This document shows, piece after piece, positions 28,803-38,302 of a DNA stretch of 64,000 nucleotides. The stretch is from SIAQ01 sp964484265 (GTDB taxonomy: Bacteria; Planctomycetota; Planctomycetia; Gemmatales; Gemmataceae). The translations under genes were made by a program, and so were the position numbers. Under the pieces are notes generated by a model. The model did no database searches and was not told where the DNA came from. It saw only the letters and a list, made by a program, of their open reading frames with translations. The stretch spans positions 1 through 64,000 of the forward strand of contig CAZAFH010000030.1 in assembly GCA_964484265.1 (NCBI GenBank), read 5' to 3'. Within the stretch, counting starts at the first letter, position 1. Every line of letters starts with the position of its first letter.

Positions 28803-30494
28803 ATGCGATCGATTTTGATATTGTTGGCGATGACGTCGTTGGCCCAGGCCCAGGAAGTCACGGGGATCCAGGCCGTGCATCGCCATGGGCAGACATTTGT
28901 GACCTGGAAGGACGCTGCCGAGGGCGAAGCTGGTGCGAAGTTTCGCTACAGCCTCTACCGCTCCGACAAGCCGATCACGGCGGAAAATTTCGACAAGGCC
29001 GAATTGTGCTATCATGGCGTCTTCAACTGTTCCGCGAAACTCTTTGGCCACGTCTTCAACATGAAAGATCGGCTCGACCCTGCCAAGCCGTACGCCATCA
29101 TCGAAGAAGGCGGGAAGCCGCTGCCGCCGTGGAGCGGCCTTGCCGTGCACACCGTCCAGAAGCCAGGCAAGGCGTACTACGCCGTCGCCGTGACTGATGA
29201 AAAATTCAAACGGCTCAGCACGATCGTGCCAGGCAAGAGCGCGACGACGAATCCGGTGGAGGAAAAACCGGGACCGATCCAGCCGATCAAGCTCTACGAT
29301 TCAAAGGAACGCAAGACCTACGTCGCGCAAACGTCGATCACGGGGCAGAAAGGGTTGCCGCTCGCCGTCGGCTTGCACGGCAGTCAGGGGGCGGGCGGGC
29401 CAGCGGGAGAATGGGGCGATTACTATCTCTACTTCGGCACTCCCGCCATGGGCTTGCGCGATGGAATGCCTGGCGTCTTCACCGTGCAAGAAAACCGCGC
29501 CAAGACCTGTAACAGCCTGCTGCTGCGCCCGCGCGACGCCATCGAACACCCTAGCGGCCGAAACGCATTCGAAACGATGTGGCTCGGCTACTACTGCATC
29601 CCGCAAGGCGCCAGCCATGCCGAGCCTCGCTACTACCGCTTCACGGAAAATCGGCTCCTGTGGATGATCGACTGGGCGGTTCAACGCTACGGCGCCGATC
29701 CACGGCGTATTTCGATGGGCGGCAGTTCGATGGGCGGCCTCGGTTCGATCAACGTCGGGTTTCGCCATCCCGAGGTGTTCGCTGCCGTCTACCCCAGCAC
29801 GGCGCCGTTCCTGTGGTGGCCGCCCAGCTCGCTGCACGGCCTGCAAAAGCGCGACACGAAGGCGCTGCTGGCCGACGGGAAAACCCTCTACGTCGATTAC
29901 ACGAACAGCCCGAAATTCGCCGCCGCCCAGCACAATGACGTGCCGTTCCTGGGTTGGGCGGTCGGCCGGCGCGATCCCAATCACAACTGGCAGGAATACG
30001 TGGACATGGTCAAAGCCCTGACCGCCAACCATCACGGCTTCTGCTTCGCCTGGAACGACGGCGGACATAGCGAAGGCGGCCGACCCATGAATACCATCCA
30101 AAAATATTACCCCGCTTCGAAATTCGCGCGCGATCTCAGCTATCCTGCCTTCGGCGACAGCAGCATCGACAACAAACTAGGCAACGGCAGTAAAGACGAC
30201 GGCGACCGCGAAGGCGGTATCAACCTCGGCTTCGACTGGAAAGACCTGCGTGACGAACCGGGCCTCTGGTCCGTCACCATTTCGAACGACCTCGCCAAGT
30301 CCGAGATGACTGTGGACGTGACGCCGCGCCGCTGCCAAAAGTTTCGACTCAAGCCAGGAACCGAGTGCAAATGGACTACCTCCACAGGCGCCACCGGCTC
30401 CATCAAAGCCGACCAATGGGGCCTGGCGACCATTCCCAGAGTCGTGATACACGCCGCGAAAACAACCACGCTGACAATCGAGGCGATCCGGTGA
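28803..30494 (+). CDS. Exported alpha/beta-hydrolase, esterase-like (563 aa)
   Basis: Signal peptide ILILLAMTSLAQAQ, then a fibronectin-like N-terminal module (~20-130). A PHB-depolymerase/acyl-esterase-type alpha/beta-hydrolase follows, with the nucleophile elbow GGSSMGGLG and a C-terminal acid/His region WNDGGHSEGGRP. A last beta-rich ~100 residues (LWSVTISNDLAKSEMTVDV) complete it. The ATG at 28803 has GGAG seven bases upstream, and a TTG directly precedes it. It begins 24 bp after DUF4838 and is probably cotranscribed. Removing acyl groups from the polymer attacked by its neighbour is a reasonable inference. Confidence 0.85.
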   Translation: MRSILILLAMTSLAQAQEVTGIQAVHRHGQTFVTWKDAAEGEAGAKFRYSLYRSDKPITAENFDKAELCYHGVFNCSAKLFGHVFNMKDRLDPAKPYAIIEEGGKPLPPWSGLAVHTVQKPGKAYYAVAVTDEKFKRLSTIVPGKSATTNPVEEKPGPIQPIKLYDSKERKTYVAQTSITGQKGLPLAVGLHGSQGAGGPAGEWGDYYLYFGTPAMGLRDGMPGVFTVQENRAKTCNSLLLRPRDAIEHPSGRNAFETMWLGYYCIPQGASHAEPRYYRFTENRLLWMIDWAVQRYGADPRRISMGGSSMGGLGSINVGFRHPEVFAAVYPSTAPFLWWPPSSLHGLQKRDTKALLADGKTLYVDYTNSPKFAAAQHNDVPFLGWAVGRRDPNHNWQEYVDMVKALTANHHGFCFAWNDGGHSEGGRPMNTIQKYYPASKFARDLSYPAFGDSSIDNKLGNGSKDDGDREGGINLGFDWKDLRDEPGLWSVTISNDLAKSEMTVDVTPRRCQKFRLKPGTECKWTTSTGATGSIKADQWGLATIPRVVIHAAKTTTLTIEAIR

Positions 30495-30541
30495 GGCAGA
30501 CGCGGCTTACAGAAAGACACCCATACGCGTCAAGTTAAGGA

Positions 30542-30812
30542 ATTAGCCACAGAGTTCACAAAGAACTCAGAGGAATCAGGATATACTGCTCGCGGCCAGG
30601 ATTGATGCGTGTGCTTTTTCACAAGCCCGACGCTTCAGCGAGGGTGAGGCTTCCGCGGCGTAGGTCCTCGCTTACGCTTCGGATTTGTATCAGATGAGGC
30701 CGCGTAAAGGATAAGATGGGAGGATCGAGCAATGATTTTGTAGGCTGGGAACATTGATTCCGAAATTCCGCTCCGTGTTCTCTGTGACCTCTGTGGCTAA
30801 TCTTTGTTAACT
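30542..30812. repeat. Inverted pair of TTAGCCACAGAG-type repeats
   Basis: The left arm (30542-30573, TTAGCCACAGAGTTCACA...) and the right arm (30769-30812, reverse complement of ...TTAGCCACAGAGGTCACAGA) are imperfect copies in opposite orientation. A related pair occurs at 59960-60131. Such words are dispersed in many bacterial genomes (from memory). Confidence 0.7.
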
Positions 30813-30829
30813 TGATGCACATGGGAGTT

Positions 30830-30865
30830 TACAAAAAGACACCACCCGCTGTTGCCAGCGGGTGG
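30830..30865 (-). terminator. Intrinsic terminator, minus strand
   Basis: A perfect 10-bp stem CCACCCGCTG/CAGCGGGTGG (30842-30851 with 30856-30865) and a 4-nt loop. On the minus strand it is followed by GTCTTTTTG. It would end transcription of the phosphotransferase gene about 275 nt after its stop. Confidence 0.75.
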
Positions 30866-31137
30866 AGAGGGATTGGGTCATGACTTGTTGGGGGACAGGA
30901 GTTATGGCGTGAGAAAGTTCGAGGTTGTCAAACCTTCTTGTTGTGATTCATTCGAGAGAAGGTAAAAGCAACCGGCGTGCCAAATCGATCGCGATCTCTG
31001 TGATCTGCCATAACTTCAGAACAATCCATCGATTGCGACGGGAGACGGGTCTTGCGTGAAACTCGGCTTGTTTCCGGATTGAAAAAATGTCATCAAGTCG
31101 GCACTTTTGACGTGGAAAAGATTACAACGCTCGGAAA

Positions 31138-33933
31138 TCAACCGACAACCTGCACGGTCCCGGTGCTTCCGTCGATACGCAGACGCTGGCCGGTCTTGAG
31201 TCGGCGATGCACGTCGGCGATGCCAGCGACGGCGGGCAGGCCGAACTCGCGCGCGACGATGGCGCCGTGCGATAGCATGCCTCCCGTTTCCATCACCAAG
31301 CCGCGGGCGTGCACGAAGAGCGGCACCCACGCCGGGTCGGTAGATGGGCACACCAGGATGTACGGCTCGTGCGGCATCTCGGCGGCGGACAGGTCGCTCA
31401 GCACCCACGCCTGTGCTTCGACCACTCCGGCCGAGAGCGGCACGCCCTGAAGCAGATCCTCCGCCCCGATGGCAAGCTCGCGGCCAACCGCGTCGAGATT
31501 GTCGCTGTAGAGGACCGTCGGCAGCGGCAGGCTCAGTGCGATCATACGCCGAGCTCGGTTTGCCTCGATCTTCTCGAAGTATCCCGCCGGCGCTTTTCCC
31601 TCGGCCAATCGCGTTAGCTCGACGAGATCCTCGGGCGTCAGGAAAAACACGCCATCGCCGAGCTGATAGCGCTGGCCCAGTTCGACCAGCGCCCGGCGAA
31701 TCTGCTGATATCCCCGCAGAAGGTGGTGCTTCGCCGACTCGCGCAGGCTCATGTAGCGCTGTAGCCGACGAAGTTCCGCCTCGACGGCAGGGCGTTGCGT
31801 CGGCAGCAATCGCGCGTCATCGGCGAGTTTGCGCCAGGCGTTCTGCCAGTTTTCCTCGATCTTGGCCAAATCGTGTGCCGGCGACGCCGGCGCGGGAGCG
31901 TCCAGCATCATGTCGAGGGCGGCGTGGTCCTCGGCCCAGCGCGGCCTGGCGAGTTCCATCTCCTGGCTGCCGCGATGGCCGAACCGTTGCAAAAAAGCCG
32001 CGCGATCGAGCCGGCCTTCGCGCACGGCCCGGATGCCGGCGGGCAGGTCGGTGTGCTCGTCGGGATGAACGCCCATGACAAGTTCGCGCAGTGCCGATTG
32101 GGCACGCTGCAAGCCGATCGCGGTCGCTTCTTCGGGCGTGCCGTTCGCGGGGCGAAGACGCGCTGCGAAGGCGCGTTCGAGATTACCGAGCACCATCGCC
32201 GCCAGCGCCGTCGGCTTGAGGCTGTGCCTGGCGAAATCGAAAAGCGTGAGTTGGATCCAGGCGTCCATCTTCGCCAGCAGATCCTGGACTGGCAGCTTCG
32301 TCCAGTCCTCGGCCTGTGCCTTCTCGATCTCGGCCAAATAGGGCGGCAGAACGACTTTCTCAAAATCGTCGGCAAACGTCTGAATGAGCCGTTGCTGGCG
32401 AATCTGCGACCACCACATGCGAAAGAAGATCATCGGCAGCTTGATGAAGAAGCCGATCCCGGCTTGCCGCGGATTGAATGTCGCCTGCGGGTAGAGCGCC
32501 TTGTTGGGATTGCGTTTCAGCACGTCGAAGCGATGCTCGAACGGCAGGTCCTTGTACTGCATCCGCGGCTCGCGGCTCAGGTTGCAGTAGGGCCGACCGC
32601 AGATCAGGTCGAACATGCCGATCTCGTCGAGCGCGGGATCGGGGTGGAAGCCGAGATCGCGATACATCTGCCCAAATCCGCCTCGGGCCGACATGAAGCG
32701 CTTCACGATTCCCCAGGTCATCGGCGTTGGCTCGGGCAGAATCTCGGCGAGGTTGAATCGGCTCCACACCGTGCCCGCCGGCTCGGCGATCGCCTGTAGT
32801 GCCGCGATCTCTTCTTGTCGAACGCGTTCGCGCAGGTCGGCGTCGATGGTCGGGGCGACACTTTCCTTGAAGCGGATAGGCCGAGCTTGCAGCAGAAAGA
32901 CTTGGCCGCGTGAGATCGCCCATTCGATGTCGCAGGGCAGCCCAAAAAACGCTTCGACGCGCAGGCCGAGTTGCGCGAGTTCGCGTGCTTGCTCGTTGCT
33001 CAACGATGCCTCGTCGGCGTTAGCGGTTTGGCCAACGCCTTCTTCGACGAAGGTTTCGAGCCGATGGTCCTTGCGGGAGATGACGCGTTCCTTGAGTGCA
33101 AGCTCGGTCTTGTCGAAGACGAAGCGGTCCGGCGTGACTTTGCCGAGCACGATCGCCTCGCCGAGTCCAAACGACGATTCGATAATAATCTCGCTCGCTC
33201 GGCTCACGGGGTTGGCGGTGAACAGGATGCCGGAAACCTCCGACGGACACATCATTTGTACGGTGACGGCCGTTCCGATCAAGCCATCGATTTTATGGTG
33301 CTTGCGGTAGGTGATGGCACGCTCATTCTGCCACGATTCGAACACCGTGTTGATGGCGACGCGCAGCATCTCCCACGGCTCTGTCGGGAGGTTCGCACCC
33401 GTGGCTGCGTGAAAGCGTTCCGTGTATTTTGCGCACGAGGCTCGGAGTTGCTCGACATCGAAGTCGGCGTCATCGACGTTTTCACTCGAAACGTCGGCAA
33501 CGGTATGCGCGAACATGCGGAGAAAGTGCAGGTAGGCACGCCAAACACCGCGCGGATTGCCGGTGCGCTCGGCAATGGCGGCGACGCAATCGGGATTCAG
33601 GCCGACATTGAGCAGCGTGTCCATCATGCCCGGCATCGACTGGGCGGCCCCGGAACGGACGGCGACGAGCAGTGGCCGGGGACCGACGCCGAACGTTCGG
33701 CCTGCTAATTTTTCGAGCCGAGCGAGGTTGTCGCGCACGGCTGCCTCGAGATCGGCGGGCCATTTTTTGGCGTGAGCATGGTAGTAGGCGCAGGCTTCGG
33801 TGGAGATGGTGAAGCCCGGAGGGACGTTGAGCCCAGCGCGCGTCATGTCGGCGAGGCTCGCGCCTTTGCCGCCGATGAGGTGCTTGAGTTCGCCGCTGCC
33901 GTCGGCCATGCCGTTGCCGAAGAAATAGATCAT
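31138..33933 (-). CDS. PPDK/Rph-like dikinase: ATP-grasp plus PEP-utilising His domain (931 aa)
   Basis: The N-terminal ~1-350 is a pyruvate phosphate dikinase-type nucleotide-binding domain (GGKGASLADMTRAGLNVPPGFTI, VRSGAAQSMPGMMDTLLNVG, DIEWAISRGQVFLLQARPI). The middle (~360-780) is a long helical region with AGTVWSRFNLAEILPEPTPMTWGIV and ELVMGVHPDEHTDLP, like the central domain of rifampicin phosphotransferase Rph and PEP-synthase relatives. The C-terminal swivelling domain has GGMLSHGAIVAREFGLPAVAG with the phospho-His at 889. The PEP/pyruvate TIM-barrel of true PPDK is absent. It probably moves phosphate from ATP to an unknown acceptor. The ATG at 33933 lacks a good ribosome-binding site; TTG 33951 is the alternative. 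Confidence 0.85.
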   Translation of the reverse strand: MIYFFGNGMADGSGELKHLIGGKGASLADMTRAGLNVPPGFTISTEACAYYHAHAKKWPADLEAAVRDNLARLEKLAGRTFGVGPRPLLVAVRSGAAQSMPGMMDTLLNVGLNPDCVAAIAERTGNPRGVWRAYLHFLRMFAHTVADVSSENVDDADFDVEQLRASCAKYTERFHAATGANLPTEPWEMLRVAINTVFESWQNERAITYRKHHKIDGLIGTAVTVQMMCPSEVSGILFTANPVSRASEIIIESSFGLGEAIVLGKVTPDRFVFDKTELALKERVISRKDHRLETFVEEGVGQTANADEASLSNEQARELAQLGLRVEAFFGLPCDIEWAISRGQVFLLQARPIRFKESVAPTIDADLRERVRQEEIAALQAIAEPAGTVWSRFNLAEILPEPTPMTWGIVKRFMSARGGFGQMYRDLGFHPDPALDEIGMFDLICGRPYCNLSREPRMQYKDLPFEHRFDVLKRNPNKALYPQATFNPRQAGIGFFIKLPMIFFRMWWSQIRQQRLIQTFADDFEKVVLPPYLAEIEKAQAEDWTKLPVQDLLAKMDAWIQLTLFDFARHSLKPTALAAMVLGNLERAFAARLRPANGTPEEATAIGLQRAQSALRELVMGVHPDEHTDLPAGIRAVREGRLDRAAFLQRFGHRGSQEMELARPRWAEDHAALDMMLDAPAPASPAHDLAKIEENWQNAWRKLADDARLLPTQRPAVEAELRRLQRYMSLRESAKHHLLRGYQQIRRALVELGQRYQLGDGVFFLTPEDLVELTRLAEGKAPAGYFEKIEANRARRMIALSLPLPTVLYSDNLDAVGRELAIGAEDLLQGVPLSAGVVEAQAWVLSDLSAAEMPHEPYILVCPSTDPAWVPLFVHARGLVMETGGMLSHGAIVAREFGLPAVAGIADVHRRLKTGQRLRIDGSTGTVQVVG

Positions 33934-33958
33934 GAATAATGCGTGTTGCAAGGGTTCG

Positions 33959-34030
33959 GCGAGCGGGGGGCGTAAGCCCCCTGATTCTGAGGATCGAAAA
34001 GAATCAGGGGGCTTACCTTCCCCGCTCGCC
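33959..34030. repeat. Long inverted repeat (GGGGCGTAAGCCCCCTGATT type)
   Basis: Arms of about 30 nt (33959-33988 and 34000-34030), containing TAAGCCCCCTGATTCT and its complement, flanked by GGCGAGCGGGG/CCCCGCTCGCC. It lies between the PQQ-like gene's stop (34039) and the phosphotransferase start, both minus strand. It could terminate one transcript or structure the next leader. Confidence 0.8.
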
Positions 34031-34038
34031 AGGGTGGG

Positions 34039-36534
34039 TCATTTCACGAGAACCTGGTCTTCCAGGCAGTAGAAGGTCGGCCGATTGTCGTACACATCGA
34101 CGGCGCCGCCGCCCAGACCGCAGCCGAAGTAGAGCTGCCGGCGATAACCGTCATCGGTGCGCGTGACGACGAGGCGAGGCGACGTTGACGTCAGCGGGCG
34201 TTTGTCCCTGAGGTCGAAGGTCCAGTTGATGTCGCCGTTGTGGGCGCTCATGCAGCAGACGCGTCCGCCGGTCGTCATGAAAAAAGCGCTGAGCGTCCGT
34301 TCGCCTTGAGCGTCGCAATCGAGCACCGGCGCTGCGACGATCGGCGATTCGAGGAAGTACTTCCAGACTGGTTCGCCATTCGATCGGCGAATGCAGTAAG
34401 CATGGCCATCGCGGCAGCCGAAGTAGATGCGGTGCCCATCGACGGCGGGGCCTTCGATGATGCCGTTGGGAAAGGTTTTCCGCCAAAGTTCCTTGCCGTC
34501 TGCCGCGTCGATGCACTGCACGGCGCCGCCCGGCTTTTCGGGTGCGGGAGCGTCAGAGAAAACGTCGCCATTGCCCGAAGCCACGTAGACCTTGCCATCG
34601 CGAATGACCGGCGAGGACCAGACGGGATACGGCGCCGGGCTGCGCCAGAGTTCCTTGCCAGTGACGGCGTCGAAGCAGAACAACGCTGTCTCGCCCTTGT
34701 CGTTTTTCTCGTTGCGGTCTACGCCGGTGGCGCAGTAGAGGCGATCGCCGACGACATGCATCGAACCGCCGAAGCGGAGCAGTCGGCCCTTGTAGTCTTT
34801 CGGCGGAAAGCGCCAGGCGACGACGCCCTTGCCTTCCGCGAGGCTTTTCTTTGCGTCGAGGCAGTAAACGCCGTCGTTGCCCGCGCCGATGTAGACTCGC
34901 CCGTCGGCGACGGTTGGACTCGATTCGGTCTGACCCTTGGTGGCAAAGGTCCAAAGCTCTTTGCCGGTCTCGGCGTCGATACAGAACAGACGACAGTTTT
35001 GATCGTCGTGAAAGCCTTCGCCGAAGTAGAGCTTCCCGTCAGCGATGCATGCCGTGGAGATCATCTGCCTCAGGTCGGCTTTCTTCCCATAGAACTGCCA
35101 TTTTTGCAAACCGGTGTGGCGATCGAGGCGCACCATCGTTGCTCGCTGGGTGGCGTCGGAGAAGGAGGAATAGACGGCATCCCCATCGACCAACGGCGAA
35201 TTCGCGAACATGCCGAACACGTTCTCCGGCGCGGTGTAGATCCATTTGGCCGTGACTGCGGAAATCTTGCCCTGCACCTCGCTCGATTGCTGTTTGCCCG
35301 TGACGGCGCCGCTTGCGTCGATGTTTCCCGAGGCGAAGAGCGGCGCAAACGCGAGATGCCCAAATAGCATCGCGGATACGATCACGCCTTCGGTCGAAAT
35401 GGGCGGGGCCGCGAATGGCCCTCGCGAGCGCGCCGCATGCCAGACCCGCACCGCCAGGCCGACGACAATCGCCAGCGTCATGACGACGGTCAACGTCCAG
35501 CTGATGTCTGACCAGAGGATCGGTTGCGAAAAGATTGCCAGGCCGAGCGTCATCAGGCCGCAGCCGGCGCTCATGAAGCCCAGCACGGCCAATTCGGTTC
35601 GCGGTGGTGCGTCGGGTTCGCCGTCGGCGAGCATGTTGAGCTGCCGACGCCACGCCCAGTAGGTGCATGCGAAACTGGCAAGGCTCATCACGATCCAGGC
35701 CGCGGCACGTGTCGTCCACCAGCTATCGCGCGGCAGAAGACTCGCGCAGAACACGTGGAGCAAAAGCACCGTGCTGTTGACGCTCAGCAGGGTGATGAAC
35801 GCCATCCATTGACGAAAGAGCACGAAGACGCCGCCGAAGATGCTCGGAAACAGGATGGCGAGAATCGCCAGCGGCGCGCCGAGGCCAATCGTCGGTATTA
35901 CGGCGAAGAGCGGGCCGCCCGATGTTGCTCCCACGCCAGGCAGTCGTTTGCGCAATGCTGAGCTTTTCTTGGGCGTGTATTCAGGGCCGAGACCGGGTTC
36001 TACTTTGTCGTCTACCTTCGAGGGCAGCTTCGCCTTGCCGGCGACGGCGTCCTTGAGCAGCTTGCGAAGCTCCGCCGTCGAGCCGTTGAACGATTTGCGG
36101 AAATACGGTTCCGCCGACGTTAGTTGAAAAACCGCCTTGTCTTTTGCAGTGACGCTTCCGTAAAGCTGAAACCAACTGCCGTTCGTGAAGGCGAACGTGA
36201 TTAGATTGTTTTCTTTTTGCGTGATGAAAAAGACAATCTCGAGGTCGGGGCCGAATCGCTTCAGGAGCGGGTCTATCAAATTCTTCTTCCGCAATTCCGC
36301 GTCGGCGACGTGCAGATTGATCGAGAGCTCGCGAAACGGCGCCTTGCCCCGGATATCGTCGATGGCGTTCACCAGCATCGCCGGCTTTTCCGCGAAGTAT
36401 TTCTCTACCTTTCCCACGAGCACGAAATTGGCGGAGCGTTCGATCGCCTTCAATGGCAACTTCGCGGTGATGACGCCAAAAGCTTGCTGGCTGGCGAGCA
36501 GGGCGATGATGACGATCACGGCTGTTCTGTACAT
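34039..36534 (-). CDS. Membrane protein with C-terminal PQQ-like beta-propeller (831 aa)
   Basis: The ATG at 36534 has AAGGAG six bases upstream; the frame runs ten codons further without support. A signal peptide (AVIVIIALLASQQAFG) is followed by a ~190-residue exported domain. A membrane block of about six helices comes next (~205-400; IPTIGLGAPLAILAILFPSIFGGVFVLF, LLSVNSTVLLLHVFCASLL, LGFMSAGCGLMTLGLAIFS). The last ~420 residues have WD/PQQ-type blades (DAETGKELWTFATKG, DAVTGKELWRSPAP, DAADGKELWRKTFPNG). PQQ-binding dehydrogenase residues are not evident, so it is probably a scaffold or sensor. Confidence 0.85.
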   Translation of the reverse strand: MYRTAVIVIIALLASQQAFGVITAKLPLKAIERSANFVLVGKVEKYFAEKPAMLVNAIDDIRGKAPFRELSINLHVADAELRKKNLIDPLLKRFGPDLEIVFFITQKENNLITFAFTNGSWFQLYGSVTAKDKAVFQLTSAEPYFRKSFNGSTAELRKLLKDAVAGKAKLPSKVDDKVEPGLGPEYTPKKSSALRKRLPGVGATSGGPLFAVIPTIGLGAPLAILAILFPSIFGGVFVLFRQWMAFITLLSVNSTVLLLHVFCASLLPRDSWWTTRAAAWIVMSLASFACTYWAWRRQLNMLADGEPDAPPRTELAVLGFMSAGCGLMTLGLAIFSQPILWSDISWTLTVVMTLAIVVGLAVRVWHAARSRGPFAAPPISTEGVIVSAMLFGHLAFAPLFASGNIDASGAVTGKQQSSEVQGKISAVTAKWIYTAPENVFGMFANSPLVDGDAVYSSFSDATQRATMVRLDRHTGLQKWQFYGKKADLRQMISTACIADGKLYFGEGFHDDQNCRLFCIDAETGKELWTFATKGQTESSPTVADGRVYIGAGNDGVYCLDAKKSLAEGKGVVAWRFPPKDYKGRLLRFGGSMHVVGDRLYCATGVDRNEKNDKGETALFCFDAVTGKELWRSPAPYPVWSSPVIRDGKVYVASGNGDVFSDAPAPEKPGGAVQCIDAADGKELWRKTFPNGIIEGPAVDGHRIYFGCRDGHAYCIRRSNGEPVWKYFLESPIVAAPVLDCDAQGERTLSAFFMTTGGRVCCMSAHNGDINWTFDLRDKRPLTSTSPRLVVTRTDDGYRRQLYFGCGLGGGAVDVYDNRPTFYCLEDQVLVK

Positions 36535-36570
36535 GGACCGCTCCTTGTGCAAAAGGGGATTCATTTATCC

Positions 36571-36600
36571 GTACGCATCACGCACCGAAATCGTGAGAAA
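36571..36600. repeat. Degenerate copy of the GGCATCACGC-type 5' hairpin
   Basis: CGTACGCATCACGCACCG followed by CGTGAG resembles the perfect palindromes at 39890-39920 and 49865-49893, but pairs poorly. All three lie just upstream of a start codon. Confidence 0.45.
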
Positions 36601-36678
36601 TCTCACGCAAAGGCGCAGAGACGCAAAGAAAAATGCGAGCCGGTTTCTGAAGGTATTTCTCTGCGCCTTTGCGTGAGA
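36601..36678. repeat. Inverted pair of CGCAAAGGCGCAGAGACG repeats
   Basis: The left arm 36601-36631 pairs with the shorter right arm 36657-36678 (TTCTCTGCGCCTTTGCGTGA). It is the same word as at 5627-5710. It lies downstream of the ABC permease stop (36713) and upstream of the PQQ-like gene, both minus strand, so a terminator role for the permease transcript is plausible. Confidence 0.85.
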
Positions 36679-36712
36679 CGTATTGTATCGCGGCACGGCG
36701 GGCGCGGCTTCG

Positions 36713-38302
36713 TCAGCGTTTGAACGCGCGGATCAGGGCGCTTACGCCAACTGTAACCGCGACGCAGGCGAGCATCAAAATCGCCAGGGCGGCGAAGGAG
36801 TTGTCCACTGCGTTGTGCAGTCGGTCGAAAAGTATCTTCGTGAACGCTTCCCAGCCAGTCGTTTCGACGCGGGCGCTGGCGCCGATCTCGCCGATGCAAA
36901 GCGCGATGCTCATGCATCCCGCGAAGAATAGCGCCGGCCTCGATGCAGGCCAAACGACCTGGCGAAACAGGCCCAGCGGGCCGTAACCGCTCAGCTTCGC
37001 TTCCTCGAACCAGGCATCCGGAATCAACCGGACCATCGGCCAAAGCAACACCACGGCAACCGGAAATGCACGCATGCTCTGCGCCCAGACGATCGGCACG
37101 GGCGAAGGATGGCGATAGAGCAGCCACGTCCACGGACCATCGGGCAGGCGGACGATGAGCTGAATCGCGTTCGCCAGCGCGATGCCGACGATCGGTCCGG
37201 GCAACACCCAGATTGCCGAGGCCACGCCGAAGAGCAGCACGCGAAACCAGCGCTGGTCTCGCGCCAGCCAACAGCAAAAAAGGGCCGCGATCGCGCCGAG
37301 CAGTCCGGCGGCGAACGATGTCGCCAACGACTGGAGCAGCGCCCGGCCCATCACCGTTGCTTCGCTGGCGAGGTAGAGCTTTGCCGACGCGAAACTCCAC
37401 CGCGCCGGATGCCCGACGGCGCCGAGTTTCCAGATCAAGCCGAGCAACGGAACGCACAGCAGAGCGACGCATCCCCAGGCGAATCCGCCTCGCGGCCAGG
37501 GTGAACCGAGCGCCAGAAGCGACGCCAAGCGCGTCGGCGCGGCAAGGGGTGGAAGCGCTTTTTCGATGGTGCCGATCGCCGCAAGCACCACGATCCACGC
37601 AATCAGCAACACAGGCGATGCGACCATCAGGGTTCGCGCCAGGCCGGCCTGGTTGCCTTGCGTGAACTGCATGTGCGCCTCGTCCGCAAGGGTTGCCACC
37701 TGGCACATGTCGGTAACGGCAATTTCGCCCGCCGACTGCAAAAACACAAACAATCCCGCGGCGAGAAGACTAGCACGCGCTCGCGGCAGTGTCACGAACA
37801 GCAGCACGCGCCACGGACTGACGACTTGGGCGGCCTCTTCCTCGATTTCCGGCTCGACCCAGCTCAACCCGACACCGATCAGGAAGATGGCCCAGGGTAG
37901 TACCGCCAGGGACTGGATCCAGATCGCCGCCGGCAGGCCGACGGAAAGAGGCCGTTCGAGCGACAGCCGGCGCAGATCGATTTCCAAAATGCCTTGCCAG
38001 GATGCGATCAAGATCGGCAGCGGCAGGAACAGCAGAAACGCCAAGAATGCAAGGAGGAATCGTCGGCCAAAGAATTCCGTGCGAAAAAGCACTACCGCGA
38101 GGGTTGTGCCGACCGGAAGGGTCAGCGCCGTTGTCGCCAGGCACAATGCGAGGGTGTTGGCCAAGAGGCGTGCGAGCCGATGAAAATCGTCCGCGGTCCA
38201 GATCCAGGCTTCGCCCTGGAATATTTCGATGAACGGAAGCGCCAGCGGAACGATCGCGACGCAAAAAATCATCGCAGCGGCAGCACAGCGAAGGCGGTTC
38301 AT
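36713..38302 (-). CDS. ABC transporter permease, iron(III)/FbpB-like, two-fold (529 aa)
   Basis: Inner-membrane permease with about 12 hydrophobic segments in two BPD_transp_1 halves. Each half has an EAA-type cytoplasmic loop: EIEEEAAQVVSPWRVLLFVTLP (~165-186) and DAWFEEAKLSGYGPLGLFRQVVWP (~440-463). The duplicated layout matches ferric-iron permeases (FbpB/SfuB) and ThiP. Its ATG (38302) overlaps the TGA of the PQQ-like gene, so the two are translationally coupled. No ATP-binding subunit or substrate-binding protein is nearby, so the transporter must be completed from elsewhere. The substrate is inferred from architecture only. Confidence 0.85.
   Translation of the reverse strand: MNRLRCAAAAMIFCVAIVPLALPFIEIFQGEAWIWTADDFHRLARLLANTLALCLATTALTLPVGTTLAVVLFRTEFFGRRFLLAFLAFLLFLPLPILIASWQGILEIDLRRLSLERPLSVGLPAAIWIQSLAVLPWAIFLIGVGLSWVEPEIEEEAAQVVSPWRVLLFVTLPRARASLLAAGLFVFLQSAGEIAVTDMCQVATLADEAHMQFTQGNQAGLARTLMVASPVLLIAWIVVLAAIGTIEKALPPLAAPTRLASLLALGSPWPRGGFAWGCVALLCVPLLGLIWKLGAVGHPARWSFASAKLYLASEATVMGRALLQSLATSFAAGLLGAIAALFCCWLARDQRWFRVLLFGVASAIWVLPGPIVGIALANAIQLIVRLPDGPWTWLLYRHPSPVPIVWAQSMRAFPVAVVLLWPMVRLIPDAWFEEAKLSGYGPLGLFRQVVWPASRPALFFAGCMSIALCIGEIGASARVETTGWEAFTKILFDRLHNAVDNSFAALAILMLACVAVTVGVSALIRAFKR

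Larger units (their letters stand above)
30495..31137. other. Intergenic region with CCACAGAG-type arms and a minus-strand terminator
   Basis: About 640 bp between the convergent esterase and phosphotransferase genes. It contains two inverted arms of a CCACAGAG word (30542-30573 and 30769-30812) flanking ~195 bp, and a hairpin at 30842-30865. No coding region is supported. Confidence 0.6.
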
